Assembly (NCBI RefSeq): GCF_021390335.1
Contig: NZ_JAJUXK010000006.1
Coordinates: forward strand, 372,001 to 436,000
Reading direction: 5' to 3'
Source: Dyadobacter sp. CY343
Lineage (GTDB): Bacteria > Bacteroidota > Bacteroidia > Cytophagales > Spirosomataceae
Length of the DNA: 64,000 nt
A program made the translations under genes and the position numbers. Under the pieces are notes generated by a model. It was given only the letters and a program-made list of their open reading frames with translations. It was not told the DNA's origin and ran no database searches. Shown piece by piece: positions 36,418-44,765 of this stretch (positions within the stretch are counted from its first letter, which is position 1; every line of letters begins with the position of its first letter).

Positions 36418-36576
36418 ATGAAACGTACCTTTCAACCATCGAATCGCAAGAGGAGAAATAAGCACGGATTCCGTGAGAGAATGTCCACTCCAAATGGACG
36501 TAAAGTAGTTGCCGGCCGCCGCAAAAAAGGTCGTTGGAAACTAACAGTCTCTGACGAAAAACGTCACAAGCAATAA
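36418..36576 (+). CDS. rpmH: 50S ribosomal protein L34
   Basis: A 52-residue, strongly basic protein translating as MKRTFQPSNRKRRNKHGFRE followed by RMSTPNGRKVVAGRRKKGRW and a short tail. This is the near-invariant L34 pattern. The tail SDEKRHKQ is a few residues longer than in E. coli (46 residues). It precedes rnpA, as in most bacteria, but a strong hairpin terminator stands between them. Confidence 0.97.
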   Translation: MKRTFQPSNRKRRNKHGFRERMSTPNGRKVVAGRRKKGRWKLTVSDEKRHKQ

Positions 36577-36620
36577 TCAAGGTTTGATTGGTTTGGGTCT
36601 GGGACGCAAGGTCTTTCATA

Positions 36621-36662
36621 GTCTGATAAGTTTGACCGATCAAACTTATCAGACATTTTTTT
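36621..36662 (+). terminator. Strong terminator between rpmH and rnpA
   Basis: A perfect 15-base inverted repeat (GTCTGATAAGTTTGA / TCAAACTTATCAGAC) with loop CCGA is followed by A and a run of seven T. It lies 44 bases after rpmH and ends 10 bases before the rnpA start. Confidence 0.88.
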
Positions 36663-36672
36663 CTATAAAGAC

Positions 36673-37089
36673 TTGAAACAAACATTTGGTAAAAATGAGC
36701 GTTTAAGCAGCCACAGCATCATCGGCAGGCTTTTCAAAAAAGGTAGTTCGGAGGTCCACACGTTCTACCTTTTTCCTTTTAGGGTACTCTATATATATGA
36801 TCAGAGTCCCGTTTCTCCACTCCCACAAGTACTTTTCTCGGTCTCCAAGAGAAATTTTAAAAAGGCTGTCGATCGCAATCTGATCCGTCGCCGCTGCCGC
36901 GAAGCCTACCGGCTCAACAAGGAATCCCTGGTTACATTAACCCCGGAATCAAGACCTTCCTACATTGCTTTTTTATATCTTGCAAAAGAAATAATGTCCT
37001 ACGACGTTATTGAAACGGCTATGAAGCAATCGCTTACCAAACTGGAAAAGCTGCCGGCCGCCCATCGAAAAATCCATCCTAATTCCTGA
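36673..37089 (+). CDS. rnpA: Ribonuclease P protein component
   Basis: A 138-residue basic protein that pairs with RNase P RNA to process tRNA 5' ends. The RNR signature region is FKKAVDRNLIRRRCREAYR, and the N-terminus KNERLSS and FSVSKRNF also fit. The start is a TTG (36673), the only start before the K-NERL motif; it lies just past a strong terminator. The stop is immediately followed by the ATG of the S41 peptidase gene, so these two are translationally coupled. Confidence 0.93.
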   Translation: MKQTFGKNERLSSHSIIGRLFKKGSSEVHTFYLFPFRVLYIYDQSPVSPLPQVLFSVSKRNFKKAVDRNLIRRRCREAYRLNKESLVTLTPESRPSYIAFLYLAKEIMSYDVIETAMKQSLTKLEKLPAAHRKIHPNS

Positions 37090-38748
37090 ATGCAGATGAA
37101 AAAGTATATTCGCTCCATCTTGCTGGCTCTGCCCGTTATAGGCGGCCTGGCCTTCGTGTCTTTCCGGCAAGACGACCGTCTGTTTGAAATCGCGCGTAAC
37201 CTCGATATTTACGCGACGCTTTTCAAGGAATTGAATGCCTATTACGTAGATGAAATTAACCCTAATCAGCTCATTAAGACTAGCATAGATAATATGCTAC
37301 GCTCGCTTGACCCTTATACGGTTTACTACGCGGAGGATGATATTGAGGATTACATGACGATGACGACCGGGAAGTATAACGGTATCGGCGCGATCGTCAA
37401 TTCCGGCGAAGGAAAGCATACGGTGATGATGGTTTATGAAGATACTCCAGCACAAAAAGCTGGGCTGCAGCTGGGAGATGAGATCACAAAAATAAATGGA
37501 ATCGACCTGTCGACGCGTGAAGATTTTGATACGGGTAAATTATTGAAAGGCCAGTCGCAGACCAACGTTACGCTCACGGTAAAGCGGTACGGTATTACCA
37601 AGCCACTGGAAATCAGCCTGAACAGGGATATTGTGAAGGTGACCAATGTACCTTATTATGGTATGCTGAATGAAAATGTAGGTTATATTGACCTCAAAGA
37701 TTTCACTGCCACAGCATCCCGTGAAGTGCGCAATGCATTTCAGGAATTAAAGGGAAAAGGAATGAAATATGTAGTACTCGATCTGCGCGATAACCCGGGC
37801 GGGTTGCTGAATATGGCGATTGAGATATCTAATATTTTTATAGCCAAAGGCGAAGAGATCGTTTCTACAAAAGGGAAAGTAAACGATTGGAATAAAACCT
37901 ATACTGCCTATAACCCGGCGCTGGATACAGATATTCCGGTTGTAGTTTTGACCAATAACAGAAGCGCCTCCGCAGCTGAGATCGTTTCAGGCGTAATTCA
38001 GGATTACGATAGGGGTGTTTTGATTGGGCAGCGGACTTATGGAAAAGGACTTGTGCAAACTACGCGCGACCTTTCTTTCAACACAAAAATGAAGATTACT
38101 ACTGCCAAATATTACATTCCAAGCGGCAGGTGTATTCAGGCGATCGATTACAGCCACCGGAATGATGACGGTAGCGTAGGTAAGATCCCGGATTCTTTAA
38201 TGACGGAATTTAAAACCAAAAATGGCCGGACCGTCTTTGATGGTGGCGGTATTTTGCCGGATATTCTTACCGAAAAAGAAACCTATTCTCCGCTCGCCAC
38301 TTCCCTGGGCCGCAATCGGCTGTTCTTTGATTATGCAGTGAAATATCATTTCGAACATCCTACTATCAAGCCAGCCAAAGAATTTCAGCTGTCTGATTCC
38401 GATTATGCGGCTTTTGTGAAATGGCTGGGCGATAAGGAATATGATTACACCACGCAGGTTGAACGTGAGCTGAGCGAACTGGAAGCTTCGGCGAAAAAGG
38501 AAAAGTCGCTGGAAGTGATCGAAGACCAGCTGAAAGCTTTGAAATCCAAGCTCGGACACAACAAGGATAATGATTTGCAGATATTGAAACCGGAAATAAA
38601 AGGGATTTTACAAGAAGAAATTATCAAGCATTACTACCTTGAAAAAGGAATGCGGGAAGCTTCTTTCAACGAGGATCCCGAGGTAAAAGCGGCGCTGGCA
38701 CTCTTCAAAGAGCCTGCGAGATATAGTGACCTTTTGAAAAAGAAATAA
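37090..38748 (+). CDS. S41-family C-terminal processing peptidase
   Basis: A 552-residue envelope protease. An N-terminal membrane or signal segment (~6-24) is followed by a helical region, a PDZ domain (~90-170, DTPAQKAGLQLGDEITKING) and the S41 catalytic domain. The Ser is in NRSASAAEIV and the Lys in YGKGLVQT, with DLRDNPGGLL upstream. A helical C-terminal extension of ~170 residues follows. The ATG abuts the rnpA stop. Closest named relatives are CtpA/Prc. Confidence 0.93.
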   Translation: MQMKKYIRSILLALPVIGGLAFVSFRQDDRLFEIARNLDIYATLFKELNAYYVDEINPNQLIKTSIDNMLRSLDPYTVYYAEDDIEDYMTMTTGKYNGIGAIVNSGEGKHTVMMVYEDTPAQKAGLQLGDEITKINGIDLSTREDFDTGKLLKGQSQTNVTLTVKRYGITKPLEISLNRDIVKVTNVPYYGMLNENVGYIDLKDFTATASREVRNAFQELKGKGMKYVVLDLRDNPGGLLNMAIEISNIFIAKGEEIVSTKGKVNDWNKTYTAYNPALDTDIPVVVLTNNRSASAAEIVSGVIQDYDRGVLIGQRTYGKGLVQTTRDLSFNTKMKITTAKYYIPSGRCIQAIDYSHRNDDGSVGKIPDSLMTEFKTKNGRTVFDGGGILPDILTEKETYSPLATSLGRNRLFFDYAVKYHFEHPTIKPAKEFQLSDSDYAAFVKWLGDKEYDYTTQVERELSELEASAKKEKSLEVIEDQLKALKSKLGHNKDNDLQILKPEIKGILQEEIIKHYYLEKGMREASFNEDPEVKAALALFKEPARYSDLLKKK

Positions 38749-38757
38749 GTCTATTCC

Positions 38758-38787
38758 AGCCCGTCGTTCCGGCGGGCTTTATTTTTT
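38758..38787 (+). terminator. Terminator between the S41 peptidase and tsaB
   Basis: A GC-rich 6-base stem (AGCCCG / CGGGCT) with a 9-base loop is followed by TTATTTTTTA. It ends right at the tsaB start codon. Confidence 0.55.
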
Positions 38788-39480
38788 ATGCTCATTCTAA
38801 GTATTGATACTTCCACGCGGGGCTGCTCGGTATCGCTTGTCGGCGACGCCAGCCTGATTTCTAGCTACGAACTTTTCACAGACAAATCTTCTTCCTCCAT
38901 GCTCACGACGCTGATGCAGAACTGCGTCGAGCACGCAGGTTTTACATTGGCCGATCTGGACGCGATTGCAGTCGCGATGGGGCCAGGCTCCTACACAGGC
39001 TTGCGAGTGGGCGTATCGACAGCGAAAGGCTTGTGTTATGCGCTGGACAAGCCACTATTGGCCATTAATACCCTCGAAGCAATGGCGCTGCAATTAGGCA
39101 AATTCTATGAAAATCATCTGCTTTGTCCGATGATCGATGCGCGGAGAATGGAGGTTTATGCTGCCATATTTGATTCGAAAAATAATATTGTATTGCCAAC
39201 TCAGGCGGTTATTCTCACCGAAAATTCATTTGAAGAGCTCCTGAATACGAACAAGATCGTCTTCTTTGGCGATGGTTCTGCCAAGTTCAAAGCACTGGTT
39301 GGTGGAAATCCGAATGCTACATTTCCCGAACACGATATTTTTCCGTCAGCGAAAACGGTTGGACTACTAGCCATAGATGCATTTTATGCAGGAAAATTCG
39401 AAGATGTAGCTGCTTTTGAGCCTTACTATCTCAAAGACTTCATGTCCCCGGCACCTAAAAAGTCCAAAACTCTGCTCTGA
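38788..39480 (+). CDS. tsaB: tRNA threonylcarbamoyladenosine biosynthesis protein TsaB
   Basis: A 230-residue ASKHA-fold protein, partner of TsaD and TsaE in making t6A37 on ANN-decoding tRNAs. The N-terminus ILSIDTSTRGCSVSL and the segment AVAMGPGSYTGLRVGVSTAKGL are diagnostic. TsaD-type metal-binding histidines are absent, as expected. The ATG follows directly on the T-run of the hairpin at 38758. Confidence 0.94.
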   Translation: MLILSIDTSTRGCSVSLVGDASLISSYELFTDKSSSSMLTTLMQNCVEHAGFTLADLDAIAVAMGPGSYTGLRVGVSTAKGLCYALDKPLLAINTLEAMALQLGKFYENHLLCPMIDARRMEVYAAIFDSKNNIVLPTQAVILTENSFEELLNTNKIVFFGDGSAKFKALVGGNPNATFPEHDIFPSAKTVGLLAIDAFYAGKFEDVAAFEPYYLKDFMSPAPKKSKTLL

Positions 39481-39553
39481 TCTACTTTTTACTTCTCGTT
39501 TAAAACGAACTCAAAACTTTCCTTGTTAGTTTTTCAGTAAATAGAAACCTGAA

Positions 39554-40090
39554 ATGGAAGCAGAGGAAATAGTAAACCGCGTCGCTACAAGTGGAATCGT
39601 TTCACTGGATCTGGAAGAACTATACCAGCCGGGAGAACGTGTTTTATATGATATCAAAGACAATTTATGGCAGGGAATGATACTTCGGGAGAAGGATTTT
39701 CGTGAATTCCTGAAAGTTCATGACTGGGCTCAGTATGCTGGAAAGCACGTTGCGATTATTTGTTCGGAAGATGCGATCGTTCCTACCTGGGCTTACATGT
39801 TGCTTGCTGTACAGCTCGAACCTCATGCAAAAACGGTCATTTTCGGAGATCTGAATGCACTGGAAGACCTGCTTTTTCACAATGCGATCCAAAAATTGGA
39901 TATTGACTCTTTCGCTGGGAAAAGAGTAGTTGTAAAAGGTTGCAGTAAGGTTGAAGTGCCGGTTTTGGCTTATGTGGAGGTCAGTCGCTTATTAAAACCA
40001 GTAGTGCAAAGTCTGATGTTCGGCGAACCTTGCAGCACTGTTCCGCTTTATAAAAAGCCTAAATCTTCTATCCCCTCTTCCACCAACTGA
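39554..40090 (+). CDS. DUF2480 family protein
   Basis: A 178-residue soluble protein of the DUF2480 family, conserved in Bacteroidota and without known function. Typical parts are the opening IVNRVATSGIVSLDLEELY, then VAIICSEDAIVPTWAYMLL and VVVKGCSKVEVPVLAYVEV. The last 43 bases overlap the 3' end of the convergent rnhB gene. Confidence 0.85.
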   Translation: MEAEEIVNRVATSGIVSLDLEELYQPGERVLYDIKDNLWQGMILREKDFREFLKVHDWAQYAGKHVAIICSEDAIVPTWAYMLLAVQLEPHAKTVIFGDLNALEDLLFHNAIQKLDIDSFAGKRVVVKGCSKVEVPVLAYVEVSRLLKPVVQSLMFGEPCSTVPLYKKPKSSIPSSTN

Positions 40091-40677
40091 TCCACTTCTT
40101 CTTTTAAAAGCTTAAAAGTCATTCTGTGGTAAGAGCACGGACCGTGCAAACCTATTGCTTTGCGATGGTGGATCGTGGGGTACCCAACATTATGTTCCCA
40201 GCCGTAAAAAGGAAACTGTGCCGCCAGATTGGACATTAGTTCGTCTCTGTAATTTTTAGCTAATACCGAAGCCGCCGCAATGGACAGATAATGTGCGTCG
40301 CCTTTGATAATGCAGGTATGCGGGATCATCGGGTAAGGCGTGAAGCGGTTTCCGTCCACCAGCAAATGCTCGGGTTTCATGGTCAGCTTATCTACGGCGC
40401 GGTGCATTGCTAAAAAGCTGGCTTTCAATATATTGATCTTGTCAATTTCAAGATTATCAACTTCCGCCACTGCCCATGCCAAAGCTTCCCGTACAATTTC
40501 TTTTTCCAGTTCCAGCCGCTGTACTTTTGTCAACTGCTTCGAATCATTTAGAAACGAATGCTTGTAGTCTCTTGGCAAAATAACAGCCGCCGCAACCACA
40601 GGACCTGCCAGACAGCCCCTCCCAACCTCATCGAGGCCGGCTTCGATCGCTTCTATATTATAAAAAGGTTTCAGCAT
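40048..40677 (-). CDS. rnhB: Ribonuclease HII
   Basis: A 209-residue enzyme removing ribonucleotides from DNA. The first catalytic Asp-Glu is in AGLDEVGRGCLAGPVVAAAV, further acidic residues are in DSKQL and LVDGNRF. ATG 40677 is used; the longer frame up to 40749 would overlap batA. Its start overlaps the batA stop (TAATG), so it is the last gene of the Bat-type operon. Its 3' end overlaps DUF2480 by 43 bases tail to tail. Confidence 0.95.
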   Translation of the reverse strand: MLKPFYNIEAIEAGLDEVGRGCLAGPVVAAAVILPRDYKHSFLNDSKQLTKVQRLELEKEIVREALAWAVAEVDNLEIDKINILKASFLAMHRAVDKLTMKPEHLLVDGNRFTPYPMIPHTCIIKGDAHYLSIAAASVLAKNYRDELMSNLAAQFPFYGWEHNVGYPTIHHRKAIGLHGPCSYHRMTFKLLKEEVDQLVEEGIEDLGFL

Positions 40678-41693
40678 TAATCTTCGAGAATGTTGGCCAT
40701 AAATGTGCTTTTTGTTCCAATCGCAATGAGCAGGAAAAGCACGGCCCAATAAAGGTATATCCGGTAAAAATCTTTGACATCACGCGACAGCATATCCCGC
40801 GACTTGACTTTTTCGAGCTGGTCAATCTGTTTAAACACAGTTTCCAAGCCTTTATTATCCGTAGCACGAAAATACTTTCCATTCCCCAAACCTGCAATAT
40901 TTTGAAGTTGTCCTTCATCGATTAAAGCAGCAGAGCTGGTACTATCCGAGCGCGAAGCTCTTTTCGGCCGGCCAACAGATATGGTGTAAACCTTCACACC
41001 AAATGCATTGGCAAGCTGCGCAGAGGTAGTCGGATCCAGATTTCCGGAAGTATTATCCCCGTCACTTATCAAAATAGCCACTTTACTCTGGCCCGGCATT
41101 TCCCGCATCCGGTTTACTGCAACAGCGAGCGCGCTGCCGATCGCAGTTCCCGCAGTAGGAATCATCTTGGGATTTATTTCATCTAAAAAACCAAAAAGCA
41201 GCTCATAATCAGTAGTTAACGGACATAGTGACACAGCTTCACCAGCGAATATGATCAGCCCGATCCTGTCTTGTAATCTTCCTCTTATAAATTGTCGCGC
41301 TACTCGCTTGGCAGCTTCCAGCCTGTTTGGGCTGAGATCTTTTTCGGTCATCGAATCGGAAATATCAAGGAGCAGCATAATGTCGATCCCTTCCGAAAAC
41401 TGATCTGTGCGTTCTGTAACAACTTGTGGCCGGGCCAATGCGACCACGATCAACATTACGGCAAGTCCCACACAAACCGGCTGGACGAACCTCAGTAATG
41501 TAAGTAAATTGAGCGGGCTGTCGCCGGGCGTGTAAGTGATCGCCAGGCGCTGTTTGTGATTCCGGTGTAGGGCATTTCGCAGCCAGAAAAGAACCGGGAT
41601 AAAAGGCAGCAGGTACAACAGGTACGGATACACCCATTCGTACGAATTGAACATATTATAGGAAAACCACCGCGGCGAAAACCAAGCATCCAT
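40677..41693 (-). CDS. batA: BatA-like von Willebrand factor A membrane protein
   Basis: A 338-residue inner-membrane protein. Two N-terminal membrane segments (~20-40, ~70-88) precede a VWA domain (~100-290) with an intact MIDAS, DISDSM near the start and later Thr and Asp (TAGTAIG, SDGDN). A final membrane segment lies near the C-terminus. This is the BatA/Aer layout linked to oxygen or stress tolerance. It sits between the BatD-like gene and rnhB. Confidence 0.88.
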   Translation of the reverse strand: MDAWFSPRWFSYNMFNSYEWVYPYLLYLLPFIPVLFWLRNALHRNHKQRLAITYTPGDSPLNLLTLLRFVQPVCVGLAVMLIVVALARPQVVTERTDQFSEGIDIMLLLDISDSMTEKDLSPNRLEAAKRVARQFIRGRLQDRIGLIIFAGEAVSLCPLTTDYELLFGFLDEINPKMIPTAGTAIGSALAVAVNRMREMPGQSKVAILISDGDNTSGNLDPTTSAQLANAFGVKVYTISVGRPKRASRSDSTSSAALIDEGQLQNIAGLGNGKYFRATDNKGLETVFKQIDQLEKVKSRDMLSRDVKDFYRIYLYWAVLFLLIAIGTKSTFMANILED

Positions 41694-41701
41694 ATTCTAA
41701 A

Positions 41702-42646
41702 TCAGCTGACCGGACTATCCAGTATAAATTTCCTTTTGTTCCTGTAAAGCCTGGTTGCCCCTGTTTTCAAAACTTCCAGATACACGTGCATATTCTTCGA
41801 TTCCCCCTGTCCGTAAATGATACCATCCATATTTTTTAATGCATCAGCCAGCTCTTCGTCTGCAATAGCGTCCAGAATTTCGCGGGTAGTATAAGTGGCA
41901 AAAGGTAGCTTTTCGAGCCGTTCCAGGTAATTTTTCCAGACAATAATCGCCTTTTCCGCGTCTTTGATATTCTTTCTCTCACGTGCGTTTCTCATCAATC
42001 GATTGAAAGACCTGACATATTCCAAATGCCGGCGCTGCAATTTAATAAGCTGCCATTGTTTGTAAATATCGTGACCAAAAACCCAATAAATACTTCCCGA
42101 CACGCCGATAATCAATGCGATTACGCCGATCAGGATAGAGAAATTGAATTCGGAACCCAGCGGATGCAAGCCCGTTTCAGGGGTTAAAGTGCCTTTTGCA
42201 TCCGGTTTAATGAGATTAGTACTGATTAGAAACACCGAGTCGGGAGCTGTATAAACGGCTGTGCAGTCCTTTTTACCAAAAACAAAAACGGGCAAACGCA
42301 GTGATTGTTTTGGAGTAACATCAAAAGAAATCAAATGGTAAACTGCACTGTCGAGCGTACCTTTTTCATCCGTATTAGAGACGAAATTCCTTTTTTCAAT
42401 GATTTCAAAAGGAGAAAAGTCGTAGGTTGAATCGGGGAAGAAAACTTCCGTTCCGGGGTTGTGTTTTACGCTGAGGGAAAAGTAAACGGGCTTTCCGACC
42501 TCAATACTATCTGTCAGAAATACCCCGGACGGACGGACCCCGGAAGTACGAACCCTCTGAGAAAGTGCAGCTGTGTCCAGGCAAAGCATAAATACCGATA
42601 AAACGGCGATCCCACGAAGTGTATCAACGAAATTACTTCTTGCCAT
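41702..42646 (-). CDS. BatD-like membrane protein of the Bat cluster
   Basis: A 314-residue protein with an N-terminal signal segment (~10-29, IAVLSVFMLCLDTAALS), a beta-rich periplasmic domain (~35-165), a membrane segment (~170-195, FSILIGVIALIIGVSGSIYW) and a basic cytoplasmic helical domain. The arrangement and position between DUF58 and BatA genes point to the BatD/DUF4381-type partner, although the sequence is divergent. Four bases separate it from the DUF58 gene. Confidence 0.65.
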   Translation of the reverse strand: MARSNFVDTLRGIAVLSVFMLCLDTAALSQRVRTSGVRPSGVFLTDSIEVGKPVYFSLSVKHNPGTEVFFPDSTYDFSPFEIIEKRNFVSNTDEKGTLDSAVYHLISFDVTPKQSLRLPVFVFGKKDCTAVYTAPDSVFLISTNLIKPDAKGTLTPETGLHPLGSEFNFSILIGVIALIIGVSGSIYWVFGHDIYKQWQLIKLQRRHLEYVRSFNRLMRNARERKNIKDAEKAIIVWKNYLERLEKLPFATYTTREILDAIADEELADALKNMDGIIYGQGESKNMHVYLEVLKTGATRLYRNKRKFILDSPVS

Positions 42647-42650
42647 TTTA

Positions 42651-43538
42651 TTACTGTGCTGCGCTGCTTTTTGTATAACGCCTTACTTTAAATAAATGGA
42701 TCAAGGCCGGTATATAATCCTCCTGGGTGTTGATCGCGATGTAATCGGCTCTGTTTTGGTGGCAAAGTCGTTTCAACTCAGAACTTCTCTGGTCAAACCG
42801 GCTGCTCATTTCCTGGCGATAGTGTTTGGAAGAAGTATTAACCCACACCGTACTCTGCTTCTCTGCATCGAAAAGGGGAATAATACCCAGTCCCGGCAGA
42901 TTTATCTCGCGTGAATCGTACAAATGGATCACGATGAGATCGTGCTTTCTTGCGAGCGCTTTCAGGCTATGATGGTAATTATTATCGATAAAATCGGAGA
43001 TCAGAAAGATCAGACTGCGCCGCTTAAGAACATTTAACGTGACTAAAATCGCGTCGGCAATATTGGTTTTAGTCGATTCCGGTACCAGTTTGTAAAGTTC
43101 CGAAATGACCCCGTAACCATGTTTCATTCCGTCAGAAGGCCGGATATATCTTTCATTCCGATCGGAAAAACACAGCAGCCCAACGCGGGTCGCTTCCTGG
43201 ATCGCAGACAATGTTAGTACGCCGCAAATTTCCTTCGCAATATCAATTTTAAGCCTTTTTACCTCTCCAACGTGCTGTGAGGCACTTACATCGAGCATGA
43301 AGAAGGCGGTTTGCTCTTTATCTTCCTTGAAAATCTTGATAAATGTGCCGTGACCCTTGGCAGAGGTATTCCAATCTATCGCCCTGACGTCGTCGCCGTA
43401 CTGGTATAGCCGCAAATCGTCGAACTCCAGACCAGAACCTTTGAACACCGAGTGAAAATTCCCGTGACGCTCGCTGGTTACGGCTTTTCGCATACGGATT
43501 TCGTATTTTCTCAGCTTTCCCAGGAATTGTTCAAACAT
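42651..43538 (-). CDS. DUF58 domain protein
   Basis: A 295-residue cytoplasmic VWA-like protein. The DUF58 signature is FKGSGLEFDDLRLYQYGDDVRAIDWNTSA, read in parts, and the MIDAS-like motif is MLDVSASQ. It belongs to the MoxR/Bat module, but the MoxR ATPase that normally comes first is not upstream here. It heads the leftward operon, with a perfect -7 promoter box at 43585. Confidence 0.9.
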   Translation of the reverse strand: MFEQFLGKLRKYEIRMRKAVTSERHGNFHSVFKGSGLEFDDLRLYQYGDDVRAIDWNTSAKGHGTFIKIFKEDKEQTAFFMLDVSASQHVGEVKRLKIDIAKEICGVLTLSAIQEATRVGLLCFSDRNERYIRPSDGMKHGYGVISELYKLVPESTKTNIADAILVTLNVLKRRSLIFLISDFIDNNYHHSLKALARKHDLIVIHLYDSREINLPGLGIIPLFDAEKQSTVWVNTSSKHYRQEMSSRFDQRSSELKRLCHQNRADYIAINTQEDYIPALIHLFKVRRYTKSSAAQ

Positions 43539-43584
43539 AAGTTTTGCGAAAAAATTATCACCTTTGTCACCGGTTCTATCTAAA

Positions 43585-43592
43585 CAAAGATA
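43585..43592 (-). promoter_or_regulatory. Promoter -7 box of the DUF58/Bat operon
   Basis: On the minus strand this reads TATCTTTG, an exact TAnnTTTG match; leader of about 40 bases to ATG 43538. Confidence 0.45.
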
Positions 43593-43634
43593 GGAATTTT
43601 GATAGTGTTGCTGCTTTTAGCCACTAATATACCT

Positions 43635-43982
43635 ATGCGTCTCGCTTCTTTCTTGCTTTTTTGCCTGGTTATATCGGGTTGTTCCAAAGAGGAAAAACCA
43701 CCTGCCAATACATTGCCGGAAGATAAAATGGCTACGATACTGGCGGATATTCACTTGGCCGAATCGCGCGTGAACCGGCTTCAATTGCGCTCACTGGATT
43801 CTTCTCTGATGATATTCGGGCAGTTGAAGGCAGATATCTGGAAAAAACACAAAGTGGATACGTTGACTTACAGCAAAAGCTATTCTTACTATATGTCACA
43901 CCCGCAGATCATGACGCGCATTTACGAAAAAGTAAATAAGAAAATTGAGATTCGGGAGAAAAATAATGATATTAAGCTCTAA
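43635..43982 (+). CDS. DUF4296 domain lipoprotein
   Basis: A 115-residue lipoprotein. The lipobox is VISGC at residues 14-18, so the Cys would carry lipid. The mature part fits DUF4296: EDKMATILADIHLAESRV, then KHKVDTLTYSKSYSYYMSHP. ATG 43635 is chosen for a compact signal peptide; an upstream ATT/ATG frame from 43599 would add 12 residues. Function unknown. Divergent from the Bat operon. Confidence 0.82.
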   Translation: MRLASFLLFCLVISGCSKEEKPPANTLPEDKMATILADIHLAESRVNRLQLRSLDSSLMIFGQLKADIWKKHKVDTLTYSKSYSYYMSHPQIMTRIYEKVNKKIEIREKNNDIKL

Positions 43983-44030
43983 ATTTTATCCACTTTAAGA
44001 TCAAGCATTTAACTAAATCAGCCCTGTCCT

Positions 44031-44765
44031 GTGAATAATTGTATTGTAGTAATCCCAACCTACAACGAGATTGAAAATGTTGAAGCGATCATTCGCAAAG
44101 TATTCAGCCTGGCACACCCTTTCGATTTGCTGATCATCGACGATGGTTCGCCCGACGGAACTGCCAATGTTGTTAAAACACTCATGAATGAATATCCCGG
44201 CCTTCATATTGCAGAAAGGAAAGGCAAGCTGGGATTGGGTACCGCTTACATCCACGGTTTTAAATGGGCGCTGGAAAGGGGTTACGAATACATTTTCGAG
44301 ATGGACGCTGATTTTTCCCACCCCCCCGAAGACCTGCTCAAATTATACAAAGCGTGCGCGATCGACGGGCACGATGTGGCGATCGGATCGAGGTATATTA
44401 CGGGTGTAAATGTAGTTAACTGGCCGATTAACAGGGTATTAATGTCTTATTTCGCAGGAACTTACGTGAGAACCATAACCGGCATGAAAATTATGGACCC
44501 GACTGCCGGCTTCATTTGCTACACTGCCAAAGTACTCCGCGCGATCAACCTGGATAATATCCGTTTTATCGGCTACGCATTCCAGATCGAAATGAAGTTC
44601 AATTCCTGGAAATATGGCTTCGACATCACGGAAGTGCCGATCATTTTCACAGATCGCACGAAAGGCGCTTCTAAAATGTCGAGAGGTATTTTTAAAGAAG
44701 CTGTTTTGGGTGTGATCAACCTTAAAATTGGCAGCTATTTCAAGCGTTATACTGTCAAGCATTAA
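44031..44765 (+). CDS. Polyprenol-phosphate mannosyltransferase-like GT2
   Basis: A 244-residue GT-A enzyme resembling dolichol-phosphate mannose synthase. It shows VVIPTYNEIENVE, IIDDGSPDGTA, EMDADFSHPPEDL (the metal-binding DxD region) and GSRYITGV. Expected product is a polyprenyl-phosphate-linked sugar used by GT-C enzymes in the membrane. No C-terminal membrane spans. Start is GTG 44031. The 3' end overlaps the convergent M20 gene by 11 bases. Confidence 0.9.
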   Translation: MNNCIVVIPTYNEIENVEAIIRKVFSLAHPFDLLIIDDGSPDGTANVVKTLMNEYPGLHIAERKGKLGLGTAYIHGFKWALERGYEYIFEMDADFSHPPEDLLKLYKACAIDGHDVAIGSRYITGVNVVNWPINRVLMSYFAGTYVRTITGMKIMDPTAGFICYTAKVLRAINLDNIRFIGYAFQIEMKFNSWKYGFDITEVPIIFTDRTKGASKMSRGIFKEAVLGVINLKIGSYFKRYTVKH

